Below are positions 24,334 through 33,675 of a stretch of DNA of 64,000 bases, piece by piece (position 1 is the stretch's first letter; each line of letters begins with the position of its first letter). The translations under genes and the position numbers were made by a program. Source of the stretch: JAIQGF01 sp051006995 (lineage in GTDB: Bacteria; Acidobacteriota; Terriglobia; Terriglobales; Acidobacteriaceae). The notes beneath the pieces were generated by a model. It searched no databases and had not been told where the DNA came from. It saw only the letters and a program-made list of their open reading frames with translations. The stretch spans positions 1 through 64,000 of the forward strand of contig JBPCSQ010000034.1 of NCBI GenBank assembly GCA_051006995.1, read 5' to 3'.

Positions 24334-24510
24334 CTCATCCCGAGCATAGCCCCGAAAGCCGAGGGATGCTCCCCTGTAGTGCCCGCGCAATCACTAGCTT
24401 CGCGTCCCAACATGGGCACCCAGTCCCGCACGGTATAATCAAGAATTACTCACCCGCCGAAATTGCATTCTGTGCAGGCGGTAGAGGACGGCGTTAGCGG
24501 TACCTTTGGC

Positions 24511-24536
24511 CGTGAGCCTTGCGCCGTGAGCCTTTC
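24511..24536 (+). repeat. Tandem CGTGAGCCTT words before uvrB
   Basis: CGTGAGCCTT at 24511 and again (CCGTGAGCCTT) at 24524 directly precede the uvrB start codon. The core TGAGCCTT is also the unit of the tandem word at 45321. Confidence 0.6.
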
Positions 24537-26528
24537 ATGCCCGATTTCAAGCTGTTTTCCGATTACCAGCCTCGTGGCGACCAGGAGCGTGCCATTGACT
24601 CGCTCAGCCGGGGTGTCTTCGACGCCGAAAAACACCAGGTTCTGCTCGGCGTCACCGGCTCCGGCAAGACCTTCACCATGGCCAAGGTCATTGCGGCTGC
24701 CAACCGTCCGGCACTGATCCTCGCCCACAACAAAACCCTGGCGGCGCAGCTCTACCACGAGTTCAAGAGCTTCTTCCCCCACAACGCGGTGGAATACTTC
24801 GTCTCCTACTACGACTACTACCAGCCCGAGGCCTACATTCCCTCCGGCGACATCTACATCGAAAAAGAAGCGACCATCAACGACGAACTCGACAAGCTCC
24901 GCCTCTCCGCCACCAAGTCGTTGTTCGAGCGCCGCGACTGCATCATCGTGGCCTCGGTCTCCTGCATTTACGGCCTGGGTTCGCCAGAAGCCTATTACGG
25001 TATGCTGCTGTTCCTGGAGAAGGGTCAGAAGATCAAGCGCGAAGACATCCTGCGCAAGCTGGTCGAAATCCTCTACGAGCGCAACGACAGCGACTTCCGA
25101 CGTGGCACCTTCCGCGTCCGCGGTGACGTGATCGAAATCTTCCCCACCTACGAGGACAATGCCTACCGCATCGAGCTCTGGGGCGACGAGGTCGAATCGC
25201 TCAGCCAGATTGATCCACTCTTCGGCACCGTCAAGCAGAAGTACGCGCGCCTGCCCATCTATCCCAAGACCCACTACGTCATGAAGCCCGAGACGAAGAA
25301 CAACGCCGTTGATTCCATCCTCAAGGAGCTGGCGTGGTGGGAGTCGGAACTGGAAAAGCAGGGGCGGCTGGTGGAATCGCAGCGTGTCCACCAGCGCACC
25401 CGCTTTGACGTCGAGATGATGAAGGAAGTCGGCTACTGCCACGGTATCGAAAACTACTCACGCCATTTCACCGGACGCCTGCCGGGCGAGCCGCCGCCGA
25501 CCCTGCTCGATTACGTTCCGCGCGATTACATGCTCTTCATTGACGAGTCGCACCAGACCATCCCACAGCTCCATGGCATGTGGCACGGCGACCGCTCGCG
25601 CAAGGAAACCCTCATCGAGTACGGATTTCGCCTGCCTTCGGCCCTCGACAACCGTCCGCTCACCTTCGAGGAGTTCGAGCACCGCGTCAACCAGGTGGTG
25701 TATGTTTCCGCCACTCCCGGCCCCTACGAGCTGACCAAAACCGCCGGCGTGGTCGTCGAGCAGATCATCCGGCCCACCGGTCTGGTGGATCCCGAAGTGG
25801 AAGTTCGCCCGGTCAAGGGCCAGATTGACGACCTGCTGCACGAAATCCGCGAGCGCACCAAGCGTGGCGAGCGCGTGCTGGTGACCACGCTCACCAAGCG
25901 CATGGCGGAAGATTTGGCCGAGTATTACAGCGAGGTCGGCGTGCGCTGCCGCTATATGCACTCGGAAATCGAGACCCTGGAGCGCGTCAAGATTTTGCGC
26001 GACCTGCGCAAGGGCGAGTTCGATGTGCTCATCGGAATCAACCTGCTGCGCGAAGGTCTGGATTTGCCGGAAGTCTCCCTCGTTGCCATCCTCGACGCCG
26101 ACAAAGAAGGGTTCCTGCGCTCTGCCGGATCGCTCATCCAGACCATGGGCCGCTGTGCGCGAAACCTGAACGGCCGCTCCATCCTTTACGCCGACCGGAT
26201 GACCGATTCGATGAAGAAGGCGATGGACGAAACCAATCGCCGCCGCGCCATCCAGCAGGCCTACAACCAGGAGCACGGCATCACGCCGGAATCCATTGTG
26301 CGTCCTGTCGATATGTCGCTGGCGCACATCGTCGAAGCCGATTACGTGGACGTGACCGAGCAGTCGGAAGGAATTCCGGAATTCAAATCGCAGGAAGAGC
26401 TCGACGCTTATATCGCCAAGCTGGAAGTGGAAATGCGCGAGTCCGCCAAGCGCTTCGAGTTCGAAAAAGCCGCCCGGCTGCGTGATACCATCCGCGACCT
26501 GCGGACGAAAGAGTTCCTCTTCGCATAA
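24537..26528 (+). CDS. uvrB: Excinuclease ABC subunit UvrB
   Basis: The 663-aa product is a full-length UvrB, the damage-verifying helicase-like subunit of nucleotide excision repair. It shows Walker A (GVTGSGKTFT), the DNA-clamping beta hairpin (YYDYYQPEAYIPSGDIYIEKEATIN), the DESHQT box, later helicase motifs (LLREGLDLPEVSLVAILDADKEGFLRS, QTMGRCARN) and the C-terminal UVR motif that binds UvrC. ATG 24537 gives the family start MPDFKLFSDYQP. Tandem TGAGCCTT words precede the start in place of a clear ribosome site. No other uvr gene lies nearby. Confidence 0.97.
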   Translation: MPDFKLFSDYQPRGDQERAIDSLSRGVFDAEKHQVLLGVTGSGKTFTMAKVIAAANRPALILAHNKTLAAQLYHEFKSFFPHNAVEYFVSYYDYYQPEAYIPSGDIYIEKEATINDELDKLRLSATKSLFERRDCIIVASVSCIYGLGSPEAYYGMLLFLEKGQKIKREDILRKLVEILYERNDSDFRRGTFRVRGDVIEIFPTYEDNAYRIELWGDEVESLSQIDPLFGTVKQKYARLPIYPKTHYVMKPETKNNAVDSILKELAWWESELEKQGRLVESQRVHQRTRFDVEMMKEVGYCHGIENYSRHFTGRLPGEPPPTLLDYVPRDYMLFIDESHQTIPQLHGMWHGDRSRKETLIEYGFRLPSALDNRPLTFEEFEHRVNQVVYVSATPGPYELTKTAGVVVEQIIRPTGLVDPEVEVRPVKGQIDDLLHEIRERTKRGERVLVTTLTKRMAEDLAEYYSEVGVRCRYMHSEIETLERVKILRDLRKGEFDVLIGINLLREGLDLPEVSLVAILDADKEGFLRSAGSLIQTMGRCARNLNGRSILYADRMTDSMKKAMDETNRRRAIQQAYNQEHGITPESIVRPVDMSLAHIVEADYVDVTEQSEGIPEFKSQEELDAYIAKLEVEMRESAKRFEFEKAARLRDTIRDLRTKEFLFA

Positions 26529-26548
26529 GGCGCAAGGCGTTGCGCCTT

Positions 26549-26932
26549 CTACGCTGACTCCACCTGTTTCCCGATCTTCAGCAGGCGGTCAATGATCTCC
26601 AGCATGTCGGATGGGGGTTTGCCCTTCAGCATGAAACCGTCCACGTGCGCCAGCGCGTCGGCCGGCATTTCCGAGACGCCGGTGAATAGGATGATCGGCA
26701 CCTGCGGCTTCATGCGCTTCATCAGCGTGGACACGGAGTTGCCGTCCAGCTCGGGCATGGAGTAGTCGAGAATGACCGCGTCCACCGGTTGGGTGGCGAA
26801 CATCTGCAACCCTTCCTCCGCCTTGCACGAGCTCAGCACGCTGTAGCCGTGCTGTTGCAGGTAGAGCGACCAGCCCGACACCTGCACCTGGTTATCGTCC
26901 ACGCAGAGAATCGTTTTGTCTTTCCGCCGCAT
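26549..26932 (-). CDS. Single-domain response regulator
   Basis: The 127-aa product is one receiver domain: acidic pair in CVDDNQ (D12, D13), phosphoacceptor D56 in VILDYSMPELDG, a Thr in LFTG, and a Lys in LKGKPPS. There is no output domain. It lies 26-100 bp downstream of the chemoreceptor gene start-to-end order on the same strand and converges on uvrB. It may be the target of a kinase elsewhere or of the CheA encoded downstream in the window. Confidence 0.87.
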   Translation of the reverse strand: MRRKDKTILCVDDNQVQVSGWSLYLQQHGYSVLSSCKAEEGLQMFATQPVDAVILDYSMPELDGNSVSTLMKRMKPQVPIILFTGVSEMPADALAHVDGFMLKGKPPSDMLEIIDRLLKIGKQVESA

Positions 26933-26940
26933 TTGAAAAT

Positions 26941-27024
26941 GTTTCAGCTTCTGTGTCTGTTTCAGTAAAACGAAAGACTTCGGTTTTCGTTCAACTATTC
27001 CACCGCTCTTACAGAAACAGAAAC
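26941..27024. repeat. Foldback of ACAGAAACAGAAAC words
   Basis: GTTTCAGCTTCTGTGTCTGT at 26941-26960 matches the reverse complement of the segment at 27010-27029 at 17 of 20 positions. The loop holds a second hairpin (AACGAAA/TTTTCGTT). The same 14-mer ACAGAAACAGAAAC recurs exactly on both sides of cheW. Confidence 0.75.
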
Positions 27025-27029
27025 CGAAA

Positions 27030-28457
27030 CTACGCCCTTCCCACCACCGCGGCGGTTGCCTCGGGCTTGTCCGATTTCGGCACGATCGCCGGCTGCCTCA
27101 TCGGAGCGACGGCCTGGCTCAACTGCTCCGAAGATCGCGCAATCTGCTCTACCAGCTTTGCGCCCTGCCGGCCCTTGGTCGCGCTCGTCCGGGTATTGGA
27201 TGCAAGTTGCTCGATGACGGCGGCAATTGCGTCCGTCGTCTGTACCTGCTCGCGGGATGAAGCGGAAATTGTCTGCGCCAGCTCCGCCGTCTGCTTTAAC
27301 ACTTGCGAGATGCCGGCGAACGCCTGGCTCCCTTGCTCGCTGAGCTTCGCTCCGCTTTCGGCGACGCGGTTCGCCTGCTCCATCACCACCACGGCTTCGT
27401 TGCTCTCTCCCTGGATGGATTTCAGCAGGCTGACAATGTCCTTCGTGGCGCCGCGGGAGTGGTCCGCCAGCTTGCGCAATTCGGAGGCCAGCACATCGAG
27501 CGTCTGCCCTCCGGCTTGTCCGCCGCGCGATGCCTCGATCACCGCGCTCAGCGCCAGCAGGTTGGTTTCGTGAATGATGTTGATGATGTCGTAGATTTGC
27601 AGCGAGCGGTCGCCCAGCGACTGGATTTTGGCTGCCGTCGCTTGCATGGCGCCACGGATACGTTGCATGCCCTCGTGACTCTCGCGAACCGCCTTGTTGC
27701 CGCGCTCCGCCAGTTCCAGCGCCTGGCGCGCCGCATTGGCGGCCGCGTCTGCCTGTGTCGCTGACAGCCGCGTGTTCTCCGACAGTTCCCGGACCGTGGC
27801 GTTCACGCCGGAAATGGCGATGTCCTGCTGCGCGGCGCTGTTGCCCATCTCCGTGCTGGCCGTCAGGACCTGTCCGGCAAACGCGGAAATTTCCACGCCC
27901 GACGCCCGCACTCGCTCCAGCCGGCGTCCGATGCCTTCCAGCATTTCGTTGAACGATTCCGTGATGGACGAGAAGTCGGCATCGGTCGCGCCCGCTCGGG
28001 CCGTCATGTCGCCACGCACCACCTGCGCAATCACCGCCTGGAAGGTCGCGAAGTCGCGCTGCAGGTCCTCTCTCCACGCCTGGATGGCGGCGGTCTTGCC
28101 CAGCGCTTCGGCGGCGCGATTGCAGTTGTCCGCCACCACACCGAAATCATCCGGCCGTACTTCCGCCCGTTGATCGGAAGTGCCCGCCGCCAGCTTCTCG
28201 GAGAATTCCACCAAGTCGGCGGTCGGCTTCAGTACCGTGTTGCCGAGCACGAACAGCAGCGCCAGGCTGAGCGCCACGATGAGGAACAGCGCGGTCAAAA
28301 ACTCGAATCCCGCAATCTCAGGCAGCGCCGTGAAATCGCGCAACGTCAACCCGCCGGAACGCGCGCCGGCGCCGTAGGCCAGCGCCAACACCGCCAGCAT
28401 GGCCACGAAGTTGATGCCGATCAGCACCCAGATTCTACGAGCAACTCGGCCTTTCAT
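27030..28457 (-). CDS. Chemoreceptor-like protein with divergent signalling tip
   Basis: The 475-aa product has two membrane helices (about 8-30 and 50-75) separated by only about 25 residues, so it lacks a large periplasmic sensor. A HAMP-like linker (VLKPTADLVEFSEKLAAGTSD) and a long coiled coil follow. The tip region reads INIIHETNLLALSAVIEASRGGQAG, clearly the MCP tip but with changes at usually invariant sites (NAAIEAARAGE in most) and the following GRGFAVVADEVR replaced by GQTLDVLASELR. Coupling to CheA may be altered or specific. ATG 28457 has GGAGGGACAG upstream. Confidence 0.83.
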   Translation of the reverse strand: MKGRVARRIWVLIGINFVAMLAVLALAYGAGARSGGLTLRDFTALPEIAGFEFLTALFLIVALSLALLFVLGNTVLKPTADLVEFSEKLAAGTSDQRAEVRPDDFGVVADNCNRAAEALGKTAAIQAWREDLQRDFATFQAVIAQVVRGDMTARAGATDADFSSITESFNEMLEGIGRRLERVRASGVEISAFAGQVLTASTEMGNSAAQQDIAISGVNATVRELSENTRLSATQADAAANAARQALELAERGNKAVRESHEGMQRIRGAMQATAAKIQSLGDRSLQIYDIINIIHETNLLALSAVIEASRGGQAGGQTLDVLASELRKLADHSRGATKDIVSLLKSIQGESNEAVVVMEQANRVAESGAKLSEQGSQAFAGISQVLKQTAELAQTISASSREQVQTTDAIAAVIEQLASNTRTSATKGRQGAKLVEQIARSSEQLSQAVAPMRQPAIVPKSDKPEATAAVVGRA

Positions 28458-28583
28458 CTGTCCCTCCGCTCCGACCGACACGACCGCGCTTCGATTTCCC
28501 AAAAACTGAACGGCTGCCGGAAGTCAGCAGCCGTACTGTACTCACAAAATCAACCGTGGAAAACCAGATTTTAGTACAGCAAC

Positions 28584-29261
28584 TCAGGGAGCAACTGCCA
28601 TGGGACGATCGGAGACGTGCATCTCAGCCTGAGACTTGGCGCAGAATTTCATCTCCATCTCCATCGAGGTAAACCGCTGCACGATATCCAGGATGCGCAT
28701 CGCCATGTTGTGCACGGTCGCAATCTGGTCGCGGACGTCGGCGGTGAACGCGCCAGGCTCCAGCAGCAGCAGTTCGGAATTGCCCAGAACGGAGGTCAGC
28801 GCATTGTTCAGGCTGTGGCGCATGTCGAGCATGTATTTGCCGAGTGTTGCGTCCGCCTGCGCCTGCGCCAGGGCCTGCTCGGCGCGCTTAACTCGCGCGA
28901 TAGCGTCCAGCCGTCGCAGGGTCTCTGAGCCGAGGGCAACGACCGGATCAACCCAGCCTTCGTGCTCTCGAATCAACATGATGTGAGGATACTCGCCGCG
29001 CAGCCGCTGCCACTCCGCGCCCTCAGGAACGACATAGATGGTGGCCTGGCCGGAAGCTTCCAGCAGCTTCAACACCGGCGCGAGCGCTTCGCTGCTTCCA
29101 CCCAGCAGCACCAGGTCGGCGACGGCGACCATCGGATCATCGGCTTTGGCCGTGTCCATCAGGCTGAAGGAGGGCACGCTGCGCTCCGTCTGCCAGCGAG
29201 CCATGATGGTTGGGGCAAACTCGCTATCGTCGGAAATAATCAGCACCGAGAGTTGCGGCAC
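28584..29261 (-). CDS. Pseudo-receiver plus H-box protein without ATPase domain
   Basis: The 225-aa product starts at GTG 29261 (GGAG upstream). Residues about 3-115 look like a receiver fold (QLSVLIISDDSEF ... DLVLLGGSSEALAPVLKLL) but the usual phosphoacceptor Asp position is not convincingly present. A coiled coil leads to YMLDMRHSLNNALTSVLGNSELLLLE, the H-box of a dimerisation and phosphotransfer domain with His in MRHSLNN. No N, G1 or G2 box follows before the stop codon. It may be a phosphotransferase of Spo0B or ChpT type, or a kinase remnant. Confidence 0.65.
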   Translation of the reverse strand: MPQLSVLIISDDSEFAPTIMARWQTERSVPSFSLMDTAKADDPMVAVADLVLLGGSSEALAPVLKLLEASGQATIYVVPEGAEWQRLRGEYPHIMLIREHEGWVDPVVALGSETLRRLDAIARVKRAEQALAQAQADATLGKYMLDMRHSLNNALTSVLGNSELLLLEPGAFTADVRDQIATVHNMAMRILDIVQRFTSMEMEMKFCAKSQAEMHVSDRPMAVAP

Positions 29262-29478
29262 GTTCCGTTCTCCGTTGGCCTCGTTAAATGGCCGCAGGCA
29301 ACAGTGCACGCTGCACACCAAAGCATTGCCATCGCGTAACTACAAAGTATTGAATAACTTACGAGCAGCAGCCACTACGGTGGGGTGTCTCAGCTTGAAA
29401 CGCAGTCTCAGGTGCTGCGCCTAGGGTGCGGAGGCGGATGCGACGCCTCGCGCCGCACCCGTCGCCCGTGACAATCGG

Positions 29479-31632
29479 CTACTGCAGGCCGCGATGTTCG
29501 AGCAGCGGCGCGACCTCGGGTGGTCCGCCGTAGAACTGCTCGAAGAGGGTTTCCGGATTGGCGCTGCGTCCGCGCGAAAGGATCTTCGCCCGCAGGAAGT
29601 CGCCGTTGGCGCGCTGCAACCCGCCATGCTTGTGGAACCACTGCTCGGTGTCCCGCGCCAGCACCTCGCTCCAGATGTAGGCGTAATAGCCGGCAGCATA
29701 ACCGCTGGAAAAAATGTGCGAGAAATACGCCGAGTGATAGCGGGGTGGAACCGGCTCATAGGCCACCCCATCTTTCTTTAAAGCGGCGGTTTCGAAGGCC
29801 ATGACCTGGTCGGCTGGCGGCGCCTGGTCGGCCGTCATCTGGTGCCAGGCTTGATCGAGCAGCGCAGCGGCGATGTATTCGGTGGTGGAGTAACCCTGTC
29901 CGAATTTCTCGGCCGCCAACACTTTTTCAAGCAGCGCCTGCGGCATGGGAGCACCGGTCTGATAGTGCTTGGCGTAGTGGGCGAAGACGATCGGCTCGCG
30001 CGCCCACATCTCGTTGTACTGCGATGGAAATTCCACGAAGTCGCGCGGCACGGCGGTTCCGGAGAGCGACGGGTAGTTGACATTGGACAACATGCCGTGG
30101 AGCGCGTGGCCGAACTCATGGAACATGGTCCTGACTTCGTCAAAGGTCAGCAACGCGGGCTGGCCCTTGGCTGGCTTGGGGATGTTGAGGTTGTTGGCGA
30201 CGACGGGCTTGAAACCGAACAGCTTGGACTGGTCCACGTAGCTGTTCATCCAGGCGCCACCGCGCTTGTTGTCGCGCGCGAAATAGTCGGCGACGAAGAT
30301 GGCTAGCGGCGATCCGTCGGCGTCGAAAACATCGAACACGCGCACGTCGGCCTGATATACCGGCAGGTCGTGACGCTCCTTGAAGGAAAGGCCAAACAAT
30401 TCGTGGGCGGCATAGAAGACGCCGTCCTGGAGCACATGGTTTAACTCGAAGTAGGGTTTCACCTGCGCCTGGTCGAAGCCGAAGCGGGTCTTGCGCACCT
30501 GCTCGGCGTAAAACGCCCAGTCCCAGGGCTCGAGCGTAAACGACTTGCGGTTGGCGGCTTTCGCCTGCTCCTCAATCAGCTTCTGGTTGTCGGCTGCTTC
30601 TTTCTTCGCGTTCTTAACGGCGGGGCCCACCAGGCCAGCAAGCATCTTGTTGACGGCGGCAGGTGTGCCGGCGCCCTGATCGGAGAGGCTGTAGGTGGCA
30701 AAATCGCGGTATCCGAGCAGAGCAGCCTTTTGCGCGCGCAGCTTCACGATCTTCGATACAACAGCGGTATTGTCTTCGGCGCCGCCGATGGCACGGCTGA
30801 TGGACGCCTTGTAAATCTTTTCGCGCAGGGCACGATTGCGAAGCTGCTCCAGCGCCGGCTGGATGGTGGTGTTCTGGAGCGTGATCACCCATTTGCCGTC
30901 GAGTTTGCGCGCCTTGGCGGCCTCGGCGGCAGCTCCAATCTGTTCCGCTGACAGGCCGTCCAAGTCAGCGACGTTGTCCACGACCACCGCGGACTCTTTC
31001 GTCGCCTTCAATAGATTCTGCGAGAACTTCGTCGTGAGGGACGCGATCTCTTCATTGAGCTGCTTGAGGCGGGTCTTGTCGGCGTCGGAGAGTTTCGCTC
31101 CGGCGCGCACGAAGCGGATGTAAGTGCGCTCCAGCAGTTGCATGGATTCCGGGTCGAGGCCGAGCGAGGCCCGCTTCTGGTAGACGGCGTTCACGCGCGC
31201 GAACAACGCCGGGTCGAGCAGGACGGCGTCCTGATGCGCCGCCAGCTTGGGCGCCATCTCGGCGGCAATTTTCTCCATCTCGGGATTGGTGTTCGACCCG
31301 TTGAGATTGAAGAACGCAGTGGCGACGCGGTCGAGCAACTGGCCCGCTTTTTCCATGGCCACGATGGTGTTCTCGAAGGTGGGCGCCGCCGGATCGCTGT
31401 CAATGGCGTCGATCTGTTTGCGCTCCTCCGCCATGCCGGCCTCGAACGCGGGACGGAAGCTCGCATCGTTGATGCGATCGAAGGGCGGATAGTGAAACGG
31501 CAGCGGACTGGGTTTCGCGAACGGGTTATCGGCTGGAAGCTGCGGCGCGGCCGAAGCCTGGCCGAGAGCGCTCTGGGTAGAGACCATGGAGGCAATCGCT
31601 AGGACAACGAAGAAAACGGTTTTCATAGGCAT
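29479..31632 (-). CDS. dcp: M3 family peptidyl-dipeptidase (Dcp-like), exported
   Basis: The 717-aa product has an N-terminal signal peptide (VFFVVLAIASMVSTQSALGQ) and the M3 zinc metallopeptidase core with HEFGHALHGML; the third ligand Glu lies in the following helix (RDFVEFPSQYNEMW). Sequence features GRDNKRGGAWM-like (FARDNKRGGAWMNSY) and YYAYIWSEVLARD near the end are typical of Dcp, which removes C-terminal dipeptides. ATG 31632 has GGAG 7 nt upstream; a second ATG is two codons on. It is alone on its strand and probably periplasmic. Confidence 0.93.
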   Translation of the reverse strand: MPMKTVFFVVLAIASMVSTQSALGQASAAPQLPADNPFAKPSPLPFHYPPFDRINDASFRPAFEAGMAEERKQIDAIDSDPAAPTFENTIVAMEKAGQLLDRVATAFFNLNGSNTNPEMEKIAAEMAPKLAAHQDAVLLDPALFARVNAVYQKRASLGLDPESMQLLERTYIRFVRAGAKLSDADKTRLKQLNEEIASLTTKFSQNLLKATKESAVVVDNVADLDGLSAEQIGAAAEAAKARKLDGKWVITLQNTTIQPALEQLRNRALREKIYKASISRAIGGAEDNTAVVSKIVKLRAQKAALLGYRDFATYSLSDQGAGTPAAVNKMLAGLVGPAVKNAKKEAADNQKLIEEQAKAANRKSFTLEPWDWAFYAEQVRKTRFGFDQAQVKPYFELNHVLQDGVFYAAHELFGLSFKERHDLPVYQADVRVFDVFDADGSPLAIFVADYFARDNKRGGAWMNSYVDQSKLFGFKPVVANNLNIPKPAKGQPALLTFDEVRTMFHEFGHALHGMLSNVNYPSLSGTAVPRDFVEFPSQYNEMWAREPIVFAHYAKHYQTGAPMPQALLEKVLAAEKFGQGYSTTEYIAAALLDQAWHQMTADQAPPADQVMAFETAALKKDGVAYEPVPPRYHSAYFSHIFSSGYAAGYYAYIWSEVLARDTEQWFHKHGGLQRANGDFLRAKILSRGRSANPETLFEQFYGGPPEVAPLLEHRGLQ

Positions 31633-31851
31633 GAATGTTCTCCGCGGTAAGGACGCACGAGAGTTGCGCACGTTATCGCTAACAACGGGAAAACTTTTGA
31701 ATGAAGGCAGAAGCGGCATTGTAGCTCAATGAAAGGGTTGATTCCGGCGTTATTGACGATGGGCAGCGGCTGTTTACCACCCCCCTCCCCCTCCCTGGGT
31801 AGAGCTGGGGCGGATGCAGTTCAGAATCAGGCGCATAGCCTGCGAGAGAGC

Positions 31852-31876
31852 GCACGGTAACCGTCGGTTACCGTGC
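31852..31876. repeat. Perfect 11-bp hairpin
   Basis: GCACGGTAACC and GGTTACCGTGC pair fully around the loop GTC. No T run follows on either strand, so it is not a standard terminator. Confidence 0.75.
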
Positions 31877-32147
31877 GGTATCCGTCGGAGGCGCTATTTA
31901 CTGCGGAGTAATTAGTTCAGGGTTCGCAGGAAGCGGTGAAGTTATCAAAGAACAAATAGGGATCGGAGACACAAAACCCTGCACCAACATGGCGCATTTT
32001 CAAGATAGTTTGTGAGCGGGAGATTGTCTGTGACAAGAGAGAGAAAAATGCGCCCTCGGGGATCTTTCTGCGACCGATTTGGGACTTCGCGTCCGCTACC
32101 GGACGAGTTACCAAAAAGCCGATTGGCAGAGCGGTGAGTGCCGGCGA

Positions 32148-32245
32148 ACGCGGGGTCCTTCGACTCGGGCATGCGCCCTCGCTCAGGATGACAGCCGTTG
32201 GAGGTTCCGCGGGACAGGCATGATTCGCCGGCCTAAAGGCCGGCG
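32148..32245. repeat. Dispersed junk-type repeat (TCCTTCGACTC...GCTCAGGATGACA) and 9-bp GC hairpin
   Basis: The words TCCTTCGACTC and CGCTCAGGATGACA around the palindrome GGGCATGCGCCC are the core of a repeat that I recall as common in intergenic DNA of soil bacteria. CGCCGGCCT-AA-AGGCCGGCG at 32226-32245 is a perfect hairpin next to the stop codon of the NtrC-type gene. Confidence 0.5.
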
Positions 32246-32256
32246 CCCCCACGGCC

Positions 32257-33675
32257 TCAGTTATTTTCAGCGCCCGCGGCGGCTGCGGCGGCAACGCGCG
32301 GCTCGATCTGGTAGCGCTTGAGCTTGCGGTAGAGCGTGGCGCGGCTGATGCCGAGCATCTTGCCGGCGAGGGCCTTGTCGCCGCCAACCTGCTGGAAGAC
32401 GCGCTCGATGGTCTGGCGCTCCATCTGCTCAAGGTCGGTGGTGCCGGGCGCGCCGGAACTCGCCGGCGCGTCAGGCGCGGGGACCGGCAAAGATGAGCCG
32501 GAGGCGCGAATCGAGGCCGGAAGATCCTGCACGTCAATGGTGCGGTGGTTACCGAGCGCGATGGCGCGCTCGATGCAGTTTTCCAATTCGCGCACGTTGC
32601 CCGGCCAGTCGTACTGGAAAAGACAATTCATGGCCGCCGGGGTGATCTGGACGTTTTCATCGGGCGCATAGCGAGCCAGGAACGAGCGCGCCAGCGCCAC
32701 CATGTCGGACTTGCGCTCGCGCAGCGAAGGCAGGTGGACGGTCACGACGTTGAGGCGGAAGTAAAGATCCTTGCGAAAGGTGCCGTTGCGATAGGAGGCT
32801 TCGAGGTCGCGATTAGTGGCGGCGATGACGCGCACGTCTACCTTGATCTTGTCGTTGCTGCCGACCGGGCGAACTTCTTTCTCCTGCAAGACGCGCAGCA
32901 GCTTGGCCTGCATCTCCAGCGGCAACTCGCCAATCTCGTCGAGAAAAATGGTACCGGTATTCGCCGCCTGGAACAGGCCCTGCTTGGACTTAAGGGCGCC
33001 GGTGAAAGCGCCTTTTTCATAGCCAAAGAGCTCGCTCTCGATCAGGGTGGGAACCAGCGAGCCGCAATCCACGGCGACGAACGGCCGCTTCTGGAAAGAA
33101 CCGCGGAAGTGAATGGCACGGGCCACGAGCTCTTTGCCGGTTCCGCTTTCGCCGGAAATCAGGACGGGGGTGCGGGTGTCCTTGAGCCGCGACACCATGC
33201 GGAGCACGTCCTGAATCTTGGCGGATGATCCGTCAATGACGTTCAATTCGTGATCGGTAGTGACGCGATCGCGCAGGTATTCGTTTTCCGAGACCAGGCG
33301 CACCTTCTCCTTCATGCGCTGAAGAACGAGCTTCAACTGGCCGGCGCCAAAGGGTTTGGTGATGTAGTCGTAGGCGCCGAGCTTCATGGCTTCGACCGCC
33401 GACTCGATGGAGCCGTGGCCGGTGATGATGGCCACTTCGGTGCGCGGCAGCATGGCCTTGATCTGGCGCAGCAGGTCGTCTCCGGACATGGTGGGCAGGC
33501 GGCGGTCCACAAGAACGATGTCGGGTGATTCGGTTTCCAGATAGGCGAGAGCGGCTTCGGCACTCTCGGCTTCAGCGCAATCGAAGCCGAGCGAGGCGCC
33601 GATGGTCATGCACAGCTTACGAATGCTTTGCTCGTCGTCCACGATAAGAAAGCGGATTCTAAGATCGTCGTTCAT
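32257..33675 (-). CDS. NtrC-family sigma-54-dependent response regulator
   Basis: The 472-aa product has a receiver (D57 in VLVDRRLP), a sigma-54-interacting AAA+ domain with Walker A GESGTGKE, the GAFTGA loop that contacts sigma-54, Walker B FLDEIGELP, and a Fis-type HTH at the end (GDKALAGKMLGISRATLYRKLKRYQIE). It activates promoters read by RpoN. The start ATG 33675 overlaps the upstream gene's TGA (ATGA), so translation is coupled. The kinase two genes upstream is the probable phosphate source. Confidence 0.95.
   Translation of the reverse strand: MNDDLRIRFLIVDDEQSIRKLCMTIGASLGFDCAEAESAEAALAYLETESPDIVLVDRRLPTMSGDDLLRQIKAMLPRTEVAIITGHGSIESAVEAMKLGAYDYITKPFGAGQLKLVLQRMKEKVRLVSENEYLRDRVTTDHELNVIDGSSAKIQDVLRMVSRLKDTRTPVLISGESGTGKELVARAIHFRGSFQKRPFVAVDCGSLVPTLIESELFGYEKGAFTGALKSKQGLFQAANTGTIFLDEIGELPLEMQAKLLRVLQEKEVRPVGSNDKIKVDVRVIAATNRDLEASYRNGTFRKDLYFRLNVVTVHLPSLRERKSDMVALARSFLARYAPDENVQITPAAMNCLFQYDWPGNVRELENCIERAIALGNHRTIDVQDLPASIRASGSSLPVPAPDAPASSGAPGTTDLEQMERQTIERVFQQVGGDKALAGKMLGISRATLYRKLKRYQIEPRVAAAAAAGAENN

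Larger units (their letters stand above)
31720..32256. other. 537-bp gene-free stretch with hairpins and a dispersed repeat
   Basis: No credible coding frame is seen. It holds a pyrimidine-rich CCCCCCTCCCCCTCC-type tract near 31785, a perfect hairpin at 31852-31876, and a repeat plus a GC hairpin at 32148-32245. It separates dcp from the NtrC-type operon, both on the minus strand, and so contains the promoter of dcp and the operon's end. Confidence 0.6.
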
